Source: Pseudomonadota bacterium (GTDB taxonomy: Bacteria > Pseudomonadota > Gammaproteobacteria > Steroidobacterales > Steroidobacteraceae). Taken from it: a DNA stretch of 64,000 nucleotides. The position numbers and the translations under genes were made by a program. The stretch covers positions 434,001-498,000 of the forward strand of contig JAFEDS010000010.1 of assembly GCA_018241505.1 (NCBI GenBank). The letters are read 5' to 3'. Below the pieces are notes generated by a model, which was not told the origin of the DNA, did no database searches, and worked only from the letters and a program-made list of their open reading frames with translations. Shown piece by piece: positions 27,427-35,600 of the stretch (its first letter is position 1; each line of letters opens with the position of its first letter).

Positions 27427-28479
27427 TCAAAGCACCCCGCGCCGCATCTGGTCCAGCTCGATCGACTCGAACAGGGCACGGAAATTACCCTCACCGAATC
27501 CCTCGTTGCCCTTGCGCTGGATGATTTCGAAGAAAATCGGGCCAATGACATTCTGCGTGAAAATCTGCAGCAGCACACCATCGCCCTTGCTCGGATTGCC
27601 GTCGATGAGAATCGCGCGCTCCTTCAGCGCGGCGAGCGACTCCCGATGACCTGGAACGCGAGCTTCCACACCCTCGTAATACGTGTCCGGTGCACTCTGG
27701 AAAGTGACTCCGTTACCGCGCAATACGTCGACCGTCCGATAAATGTCATTCGTTCCGAGCGCAATGTGCTGAATTCCTTCGCCATGGTACTCACGCAGAT
27801 ACTCCTCAATCTGGCTCTTGTCGTCCTGTGACTCATTGATGGGTATGCGGATCTTGCCGCACGGACTGGTCATGGCCCGCGAGAACAGTCCCGTCTGCTT
27901 GCCTTCGATATCGAAATAGCGAATTTCACGGAAGTTGAACAACTTCTCGTAGAAGCCCGCCCAGACATCCATGCGTCCCCGCATCACGTTGTGAGTCAGG
28001 TGATCGATAGTGACGAGGCCCGCGTTCTGGGTTCCCTGTGCCAATGGTTCCGGGCGAAAATCAACGTCGTAGATCGACCGCTCGCCGTACAGATCGACGA
28101 GATAAATCAGCGACCCGCCGATTCCCTCGATGCACGGAATGTTGAGCTCCATCGGGCCAGCGCTCTGCGGCCCCGGCTTCGCTCCCAACTCCAGCGCTCG
28201 TCGGTAGGCAAACGCAGCATCCTTAACTCGGAATGCCATCGCGCAGGCCGAAGGTCCATGCGCACGAGCAAAACCCTGCGCAAACGAATCCTTCTCAGCA
28301 TTGATGATGAAATTGACGTCGCCTTGACGATGCAGCGTCACGTTCTTTGAACGATGGCGCGCCACAACGGGAAAGCCGAGACGCTCAAACAATGTGCGCA
28401 AAAGCTGTGGATCCGGAGCCGTGTATTCCACGAACTCGAAGCCATCCGTGCCCATCGGATTCAGGTGTGAGTCGCTCAT
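27427..28479 (-). CDS. hppD: 4-hydroxyphenylpyruvate dioxygenase
   Basis: 350 residues. Two vicinal-oxygen-chelate domains, with Fe(II) ligands at H160 (TIDHLTHNV), H238 (GIQHIALGTND) and E318 (PIFFEIIQRKG), plus the gating C-terminal helix GFGEGNFRALFESIE. It converts 4-hydroxyphenylpyruvate to homogentisate, the committed step of tyrosine catabolism. The next enzymes (homogentisate dioxygenase, fumarylacetoacetase) are not in the window. It is divergent from a MarR regulator; a near-palindrome and TATAAT-like boxes fill the 69-base gap. hrpA follows after 24 bases. Confidence 0.96.
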   Translation of the reverse strand: MSDSHLNPMGTDGFEFVEYTAPDPQLLRTLFERLGFPVVARHRSKNVTLHRQGDVNFIINAEKDSFAQGFARAHGPSACAMAFRVKDAAFAYRRALELGAKPGPQSAGPMELNIPCIEGIGGSLIYLVDLYGERSIYDVDFRPEPLAQGTQNAGLVTIDHLTHNVMRGRMDVWAGFYEKLFNFREIRYFDIEGKQTGLFSRAMTSPCGKIRIPINESQDDKSQIEEYLREYHGEGIQHIALGTNDIYRTVDVLRGNGVTFQSAPDTYYEGVEARVPGHRESLAALKERAILIDGNPSKGDGVLLQIFTQNVIGPIFFEIIQRKGNEGFGEGNFRALFESIELDQMRRGVL

Positions 28480-28497
28480 GTGCCAATTCCCGAATTA

Positions 28498-28520
28498 GTT
28501 ACAATTGAAACCATTATAAT
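28498..28520. promoter_or_regulatory. Divergent hppD/marR promoter with candidate MarR operator
   Basis: 28498-28511 reads GTTACAATTGAAAC, a 14-bp palindrome with one mismatched pair. TATAAT lies at 28515-28520 on the plus strand and, because the sequence is near-symmetric, also at 28513-28518 on the minus strand. Both genes could therefore start from overlapping promoters covered by the same operator. No convincing -35 is seen. Confidence 0.45.
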
Positions 28521-28548
28521 CATGTCCCCGCACCGAGGGAAATCCGCA

Positions 28549-29019
28549 ATGCCCAAGTCCGCCCGGGTTCCGCTGCAGCTCGACACTTTCCTGCCCTATC
28601 GGCTGTCCGTTTTGTCCAATACCGTCAGCACAGCCATTGCAGGTGCGTATCACGAACGCTTCGGCCTCTCGATCCCCGAATGGCGGGTGTTGTGCGTCCT
28701 GGCGATGACCCCGGATCTGTCGGCGGCGGAGGTCGCGCACCGTACAGCCATGGACAAAGTGGCAGTCAGCCGCGCGACCACCTCATTGCTGAAGATGCGC
28801 CGTATAGAAAGGCGCATTGCAAAGTCCGACCGGCGACGCTCCGTGCTACGCCTATCCAAGGCGGGTGAAGCCGTTTACGCAGAGGTGGCGCCATTCGCCC
28901 TGGCGTACGAGCGCGACTTATTACAGCCTCTGGACGAGCGCGAACGAGACTCACTGGACCGCCTGCTCCGGATCCTGCTTGGCCGCGCCACAGAGATGGG
29001 GCCGGCAACGCGGGCCTAA
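28549..29019 (+). CDS. MarR-family transcriptional regulator
   Basis: 156 residues from the ATG at 28549, which has GAGGGA 8 bases before it; in-frame starts at 28480 and 28522 are less likely. Winged-helix DNA-binding domain: SIPEWRVLCVLAMTPDLSAA, EVAHRTAMDKVAVSRATTSL, then RRSVLRLSKAGEAVYAEV in the wing. It probably represses hppD from the palindrome at 28498 in response to a tyrosine-pathway metabolite; the ligand is inference. The 220-base gap after it holds the E1 leader region. Confidence 0.87.
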   Translation: MPKSARVPLQLDTFLPYRLSVLSNTVSTAIAGAYHERFGLSIPEWRVLCVLAMTPDLSAAEVAHRTAMDKVAVSRATTSLLKMRRIERRIAKSDRRRSVLRLSKAGEAVYAEVAPFALAYERDLLQPLDERERDSLDRLLRILLGRATEMGPATRA

Positions 29020-29143
29020 AAGCCCCCATGCCGAAGCACTCAGGCCTCAAAGCCACCCACGCCCAATCGATCGGCCGCGCGCCAGCAAACCGGCCGCCAC
29101 CAGGCTCGCACGCACCGAAACAGGGCATCCCCCTCGGCTCATG

Positions 29144-29208
29144 TATAATCCGCGCCCCGGAAATGAGGCGCTGGGGATGGACCCGCTCCGCTGCCTGAGC
29201 TGGCGGAG
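29144..29208 (+). promoter_or_regulatory. Promoter and leader hairpin of the 2-oxo acid dehydrogenase operon
   Basis: TATAAT at 29144-29149 is followed by a GC-rich discriminator (CCGCG). The leader, about 85 bases, carries a hairpin with stem CTCCGC (29186-29191) and GCGGAG (29203-29208) around an 11-base loop. I do not recognise a known riboswitch. The preceding bases 29020-29140 show no gene. Confidence 0.35.
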
Positions 29209-29239
29209 TCACCACCCGGACGGCCTTTGAGGGCATTTT

Positions 29240-30319
29240 TTGACCACGGTCGCAGAGTTCGAGATCGAGTATCACCAGTTCCTGGACGCGGAAGGGAAAC
29301 TCCGCGAACCCGCACCCGCCCTGGCCCGAGACAGCGCCGAGCTCATCAAGATGTATCGCCTGATGACGCTGGTGCGTGCGTTCGACACCAAAGCGGTAAA
29401 CCTTCAGCGCACCGGCAAGATCGGAACCTACGCCTCCTGCCTAGGACACGAAGCCACGCACATTGCCGTGGGCGCAGCGATGCGCCCGGAAGACGTCCTC
29501 GCGCCCGTCTACCGCGAGTTCGGAACCCAAATCTGGCGCGGGGTCAAACTGACCGAAATCCTGACGTATTGGGGCGGTGACGAACGAGGCTGCGATTTCA
29601 GCGGTCCGCGGCAGGACTTCCCGTGGTGCATACCGATCGCCTCGCAGATGTTGCATGGCGCGGGTGCGGCCATGGCTTTCAAGATCCGGCGCGAGCCCCG
29701 ATGTTCGGTCACTTACATCGGTGACGGCGGCACCTCCGAGGGCGCCTTCTACGAAGCCATCAACCTCGCCGGTGCCAGAATGCTTCCGGCCGTGTTTGTT
29801 GTAGTCAACAACGGCTGGGCCATCTCCGTACCGGTTGCAAGTCAGACGGCCACCCGGACGTTGGCGCAAAAGGCGATCGCGGCCGGAATCCCGGGCATTC
29901 AAGTCGACGGCAACGACGTCATTGCAGTTCGTCACATCGTGGGAGAAGCACTCGAACGCGCAAGGCGCGGCGAAGGCCCAACCGTCGTTGAAGCACTGAC
30001 GTACCGCCTCAGCGACCACACGACCGCCGACGATGCCAGCCGCTACAGGCCGCGTGCCCAGCTCGACGAGGCCTGGAAGAACGAGCCGCTGATACGCACC
30101 CGCGCATTCCTCACGCGAACCGGGGCCTGGGACGACACCCGGGAGAAAGAGCTGCAAGCCGATTGCGCGCGCCAGATCGAAGCGGCAGTGGACCAGTATT
30201 TGAGCGGCCCGCAGCCGACAACCGACGCCATGTTCGACAGTCTGTTTGCGGAACCGACCCAGAACCTCGTGGAGCAGCGCGAGATGGCCCGGCGGTACGC
30301 CAACAGGCACGGCCACTGA
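29240..30319 (+). CDS. 2-oxo acid dehydrogenase E1 component, alpha subunit (pyruvate or branched-chain type)
   Basis: 359 residues. The thiamine diphosphate motif runs from GDGGTSEGAFYEAINLAG to NNGWAISVP. TYASCLGHEATHIAVGAAM, RGVKLTEILTYWGGDE and YRLSDHTTADDASRYR are E1alpha signatures. With E1beta it decarboxylates a 2-oxo acid and acylates lipoyl-E2. The sequence lies between PdhA and BkdA1 types, so substrate choice (pyruvate or branched-chain keto acids) is open; neighbouring amino-acid catabolic genes make branched-chain acids plausible. The start is TTG with GAGGG 6 bases before it (29229-29233). Operon order is E1alpha, E1beta, E2; no E3 gene is present. Confidence 0.9.
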   Translation: MTTVAEFEIEYHQFLDAEGKLREPAPALARDSAELIKMYRLMTLVRAFDTKAVNLQRTGKIGTYASCLGHEATHIAVGAAMRPEDVLAPVYREFGTQIWRGVKLTEILTYWGGDERGCDFSGPRQDFPWCIPIASQMLHGAGAAMAFKIRREPRCSVTYIGDGGTSEGAFYEAINLAGARMLPAVFVVVNNGWAISVPVASQTATRTLAQKAIAAGIPGIQVDGNDVIAVRHIVGEALERARRGEGPTVVEALTYRLSDHTTADDASRYRPRAQLDEAWKNEPLIRTRAFLTRTGAWDDTREKELQADCARQIEAAVDQYLSGPQPTTDAMFDSLFAEPTQNLVEQREMARRYANRHGH

Positions 30320-30324
30320 GCAGC

Positions 30325-31302
30325 ATGGCAAACATCACCATGTTGGAAGCCATCACCCGCGCGCACGCCTGGGAGATGAGTCACGACCCGTCCGTCGTCG
30401 TGCTCGGCGAGGATGTTGGTGTCAACGGCGGCGTGTTTCGTGCCACCGCAGGACTGCAGGAGCAGTTCGGCAAGGATCGGGTCCAGGACACGCCACTCGC
30501 GGAAGGCATGATTGCCGGCATGTGCATCGGCATGGCGACCCAGGGGTTGCGCCCGATTGCGGAAATCCAGTTCATGGGCTTCATCTATCCGGCCATGGAC
30601 CAGATTGCCAATCACATGGCGCGCCTGCGAAACAGGACTCGCGGCCGCCTGTCCTGCCCCATTGTGTTACGCATGCCGCACGGCGGCGGCATTCACGCTC
30701 CGGAACATCACTCGGAGTGTCTCGAAGCGATGCTGGCCCACCATCCGGGTCTGCGCGTCATCTGCCCGTCGTCACCCGCTCGCGCGTACGGCTTGCTGCT
30801 GGCGGCGATCCGTAACCCGGATCCGGTGATTTTCCTCGAGCCCGTGCGCCTGTATCGTCTGGCACGCCAGCAGGTTGCCGACGATGGTCAGGCCATGAGA
30901 CTGGATATTTGCTACAAATTGCGTGACGGAACTGACATCACGCTCGTCACCTGGGGCGCCATGACGGTGGAGACTTTGAAGGCCGCCCAGGAGTTGCAGA
31001 ATGACGGGGTGAGTTGCGAAGTCATCGACCTGGCAACACTCTCGCCCATCGATCATGACAGTATCCTCGAGTCCGTAGCCAGGACCGGCAGACTGGTCAT
31101 CATTCACGAAGCGCCGAAAAACTGCGGTGTGGGAGCGGAGATTGCCGCCACCGTGGCCGAAAAAGGCCTGTACGATCTGCACGCTCCGATACGGCGCGTA
31201 ACGGGATATGACACCATCATTCCGCTGTCGCGCCTCGAGTACGAGTACATCCCAAGCGTCGCCCGCATCACCGACGCGGTCCGTGCAACGCTCGCTGCAT
31301 GA
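30325..31302 (+). CDS. 2-oxo acid dehydrogenase E1 component, beta subunit
   Basis: 325 residues from the ATG at 30325, 5 bases after the E1alpha stop. The transketolase-like pyrimidine-binding domain begins ITMLEAITRAHAWEM and VVVLGEDVGVNGGVFRAT. RMPHGGGIHAPEHHSE and VIFLEPVRLYR follow, then the C-terminal domain with DLATLSPIDHDSI and RLVIIHEAP. It forms the alpha2beta2 E1 heterotetramer. Its stop overlaps the E2 start (ATGA), indicating coupled translation. A longer frame from 30163 overlaps E1alpha and is not used. Confidence 0.93.
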   Translation: MANITMLEAITRAHAWEMSHDPSVVVLGEDVGVNGGVFRATAGLQEQFGKDRVQDTPLAEGMIAGMCIGMATQGLRPIAEIQFMGFIYPAMDQIANHMARLRNRTRGRLSCPIVLRMPHGGGIHAPEHHSECLEAMLAHHPGLRVICPSSPARAYGLLLAAIRNPDPVIFLEPVRLYRLARQQVADDGQAMRLDICYKLRDGTDITLVTWGAMTVETLKAAQELQNDGVSCEVIDLATLSPIDHDSILESVARTGRLVIIHEAPKNCGVGAEIAATVAEKGLYDLHAPIRRVTGYDTIIPLSRLEYEYIPSVARITDAVRATLAA

Positions 31303-32603
31303 AAACATTCAACCTTCCAGACTTGGGTGAAGGGCTTGCTGAAGCCGAGATCGTCCGCTGGCACGTCAAAGCCGGCGACCGCATCAACGCCGATGACCCC
31401 ATGTTGGCTGTTGAAACCGCCAAAGCCATAGTCGAAGTGCCGGCGCCGTTCTCAGGCATCATCGAGGCAATCCACGGCAACCCCGGCGACACGGTCGCCA
31501 CCGGCGCGCTGTTGGTGGAGTTTGAGGAAGCTACCCCGGCGGCCGGCACCAGCGCGCGCGCGTCAACAGCCAGTTCCGTCGAGCGCCACCCCGCGCCAGA
31601 TGCCGGCACCGTCGTCGGCACCATGCCAACCGCCGACGAAAACTTCGTCTACGGTGCGGACAACGCGCCCGTTAGCGGTAACGCCCTACCCCCTGACCGA
31701 ATCCGTGCCATCCCAGCCGCCCGCGCGTTAGCCAAGCGCTTAGGGCTCGACTTGACGCAAATCCAGGGTACCGGCCGAGGCCAGTTGATAACGGTCGACG
31801 ACGTGCTGCGCGTGATCCCGCCCGGCGCCCACGCAGCAGCCACCGGCCCCGCGACGCGCCATGCACCCATGGGCGACACGCCGCACCCAACTGCCGCAAG
31901 CGACCCCACGCCGCACCGCAACATCGCCGACGAACAAGCGGCCCAACTCCCTGGCGCGCCGCCTCAACACCCAGGCGAGCGGCTGAAAGGCCCGCGCCGC
32001 GCCATGGCTCAAAGCATGGCCGCCAGCCGCGACCATGTAATGGGTTGCACAGTGTTCGATGACGCTGACCTGCACGACTGGCAGCCCGAACAGGACGTCA
32101 CCAGCCGTATCCTCCGCGCGATAGCCGAAGGATGCAGCACGGAACCCGGTCTGAACGCCTGGTTCGATGGCGAAACGCTCACCCGGCAATTGTTGAGCCA
32201 CATCGACGTTGCCATCGCGGTCGACACGCCCGAGGGGCTCATCGTCCCTGTCATCCGCAACATCCGCGGCCGGCCCGTTGCGGAATTGCGACGGGATGTT
32301 GACAGGTTGAAGCGTGACACCCACGCCCGGTCCGTGCGTCCCGCGGACCTGCGTAACTTCACCTTCATGTTATCCAACTTCGGTATGATCGCCGGCCGTT
32401 ATGCGACACCTGTCGTAGTTCCGCCGGCCGTCGCTATCTTAGGCTGCGGCCGCCTGAGCCATGACGTCATAGCAACTCAAAACGGAATCGAGGCGCATCT
32501 GCGGATGCCACTCTCTCTTACATTCGATCACCGCTGTGTCACCGGTGGCGAGGCCGCTCGCTTCCTGGCCGCGGTCATTCGAGATCTTCACAAAGGCAAT
32601 TGA
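31299..32603 (+). CDS. Dihydrolipoamide acyltransferase (E2) of the 2-oxo acid dehydrogenase complex
   Basis: 434 residues. One lipoyl domain (1-77) with lipoylated Lys42 in ETAKAIVEV, a Pro/Ala linker, an E3-binding domain (about 128-168: IPAARALAKRLGLDLTQIQG), a long His/Pro/Thr/Ala-rich linker, and the catalytic CAT domain. The catalytic His411 is in FDHRCVTGGEAARFL; the usual Asp of HxxxDG is Thr415. The E2 forms the core and transfers the acyl group to CoA. The catalytic domain is short compared with BkdB. The E3 is presumably encoded elsewhere. Confidence 0.9.
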   Translation: MKTFNLPDLGEGLAEAEIVRWHVKAGDRINADDPMLAVETAKAIVEVPAPFSGIIEAIHGNPGDTVATGALLVEFEEATPAAGTSARASTASSVERHPAPDAGTVVGTMPTADENFVYGADNAPVSGNALPPDRIRAIPAARALAKRLGLDLTQIQGTGRGQLITVDDVLRVIPPGAHAAATGPATRHAPMGDTPHPTAASDPTPHRNIADEQAAQLPGAPPQHPGERLKGPRRAMAQSMAASRDHVMGCTVFDDADLHDWQPEQDVTSRILRAIAEGCSTEPGLNAWFDGETLTRQLLSHIDVAIAVDTPEGLIVPVIRNIRGRPVAELRRDVDRLKRDTHARSVRPADLRNFTFMLSNFGMIAGRYATPVVVPPAVAILGCGRLSHDVIATQNGIEAHLRMPLSLTFDHRCVTGGEAARFLAAVIRDLHKGN

Positions 32604-32604
32604 T

Positions 32605-35600
32605 ATGCACGCGCAGGTTACCCCCGAAGACAGCCGTCTTCTGCACAGCATTCCTCCGGCCCGGGTCGCGCTCATTGAGCGGATCGCACAGGCCGCGCCC
32701 GGGGCGGGCAAGACCGCCAAGGCGCAAAGCAACCTGCAACAGCGCTTTGTCAGGTCCTATTTCCGCGGTGTTGGCGAGGAAGACCTGCGGGAGCGCACCC
32801 CGGCCTCACTGGCCCGCGTGGCCATGGATCACCTCGCCTTCGGCCAGGAGCGCAAACCCGCGCACCAGTCCCTGATCCGGGTATTCAATCCCGACCCGAA
32901 AAAAGACGGCTTCGACTCGCCCCACACGGTGATCATGCTCGTCACCGATGACGCGCCGTTCCTGGTCGACTCGATCGGCATTGCTCTCAAGCGCGCCGAA
33001 GTATCGATTCACCTCATCGTGCACCCGGTCCTGGACGTGCACCGCGACGGCCGCGGCAAGATTGTTGAGCTGGGCACCAACGGCGCGGACAAGAGCCACT
33101 CCGAGTCGTGGCAGATGTATGAGATCGACCGTCAGAACGACCAGGCGCAGCTCGACAAGATAACCAAGGCCATTGAAGAAACCCTCTGCGACGTGCACAT
33201 GGCCGTTGAAGACTGGCCGAAGATGCGTGAGATGGCCAAGGGCATCGCCGCGGGTCTCGAATCCAACCCACCGCCGCTGCCGTCCGATGAAATCAGTGAA
33301 GGCCGCCGCCTGATCGAGTGGATGGAAGGCCGGCACTTCGTGTTCCTCGGCTACCGCCGTTACAACCTGGAGCGCGGCTCGACTGAAGACAAGCTGGTGC
33401 CGGATACGCGTTCCGGACTGGGCATTCTGCGCAATGGCGGCCGGGGCGTGCGCGGTGGCGCCATTACTTTGCGCGGCGACATTCGCGCCAAGGCTCGCGA
33501 AAACGAGCTGCTGATCCTGACCAAAGCCAACACAACCGCGACCGTACACCGCGGCGAGTACCTCGATTACATCGGCGTCAAGACCTTCGACAATCGCGGC
33601 AAGGTGAACGGCGAGCACCGTTTCCTCGGACTGTGGACTTCCACGGCCTATCACCGCACGCCGCGCGACATCCCGGTCCTGCGCCGCAAGGTCGATCGCG
33701 TCATCGAATACTTCGGCCTCGACTCAGCCAGCCACGACGGCAAGGCCGTGTTGAATGTGCTCGAAACCTATCCCCGTGACGAGTTGTTCCAGGCGAGTGT
33801 CGATGACCTCATCCGCATTGCGCGCGGCGTGGTCAATCTCTACGAACGCCGCACCGTCCGGATGTTGGTCCGGCGCGATCCGTATCATCGCTTCTACTCG
33901 TGCCTGATCTATGTGCCGCGCGATCGCTACAGCACCGAAGTACGCCAGCGCTTCGAGAAGATCGTGCTCGACGGTTTCAACGGCAAGAGCGTCGAAACCC
34001 AGGTACAGATTTCCGGATCAAACCACGCTCGCGTGCATGTAGTCGTTCATACCGACCCCGAGTCGCGTGCGAAAGTGGACTACATGGCGGTTGAACGCCG
34101 TATCGCCGAAGCCGCCCTGACCTGGTCAGACCGTCTGCGCGATATCGTGGTTGAACACAAGGGCGAAGCCGCCGGGCTCGCGCTCGCCAACCGTTACCGC
34201 CGCGCCTTCTCCATGAGCTATGAGGAAGATGTCTCACCGCGGGATGCATTGGATGATCTGGCCGACCTCGAAGCTCTGCGTGAGCAACCCACCACGTTGC
34301 GCCTCAACTTGCATCGGCCGCCGGAACAGAAACCCGAGCGGGTGCATCTCAAGATTGTGAAGTTGGGCGAGCCCGTGCCCATCTCCGACCTGCTGCCCAT
34401 GCTGGAAAACTTCGGGCTGCGCGTTATTTCCGAGCGGCCCTATGAGCTGACCTGGCCCGAGGGGGGCACGGCGTGGATCCAGGATTTCGAAGTCGAGCAC
34501 CGCGACAAGCTGCCGATCGAAATCACCAAGGTCGAAACCGACTTCAATGAGGCGTTGCTGGCCGCCTGGCGCGGTGAGATTGAGAACGACGGCTTCAATC
34601 GCCTGTTGTTGGTTGCCGGCCTGAAGGCGCGCGAGATTGTCGTCCTGCGCGCGTACTGCCGCTACCTGTTGCAAACGGGCGTGCCTTTCAGCCAGGCGTC
34701 CATGGAAAGAACCCTGGCCGGCCATCCGGCCATTGCGCGCAACCTGGTGCGCTTGTTTGAGCGGCATTTCAATCCGGACGCCGCCGGCTCCAAGCGCGAT
34801 GCCGACAAGCTGATCAGCCAGATCCGCACCGACCTGGATGCGGTCGCGAGCCTCGACGAGGATCGGATTCTGCGCGGCTACCTGGCCGTGGTCGAGGCGA
34901 CGATCCGCACCAACTACTACCAACTCATCAACAACCAGCCCAAGGGCTACGTCGCCTTCAAGCTGGACCCGGCGAAGATCCCGGACCTGCCCCTGCCGCG
35001 TCCGAAATTCGAAGTGTTTGTCTACAGCCCGCGCGTCGAAGCCGTGCACCTGCGCATGGGCTTCGTGGCTCGCGGCGGCATCCGCTGGTCCGATCGTCGT
35101 GAAGACTTCCGGACGGAAATTCTGGGCCTGATGAAGGCGCAGAACGTCAAGAACACCCTCATCGTCCCCGTCGGCGCGAAGGGCGGTTTCGTCTGCAAGA
35201 AGCTTCCCAACGGCAGCCGCGAAGAAGTGCAGGCCGAAGTTATTGCCTGCTACCAGACTTTGATCCGCAGCCTGCTCGATCTCACCGACAACATTGTCGG
35301 CGGAAAGATTGTGCCGCCTCCCCGGGTCGTGCGCCGCGACACCGATGATGCCTACATGGTGGTCGCTGCCGACAAGGGAACCGCTTCGTTCTCTGACATC
35401 GCCAACGCAATCTCCATTGAGTACGGCTACTGGCTGGGAGATGCGTGCGCGTCCGGCGGCTCCGCCGGGTACGACCACAAGAAGATGGCGATTACGGCGC
35501 GCGGTGCGTGGGAATGCGTGAAGCGCCATTTTCGCGAAATGGGCGTCGACACCCAGAAGGAAGACTTCACGGTTGTTGGTGTTGGCGACATGTCAGGCGA

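Noticed and set aside
34234-35529. 431-residue minus-strand frame
   Set aside because: Antisense to the glutamate dehydrogenase catalytic region; shadow frame.
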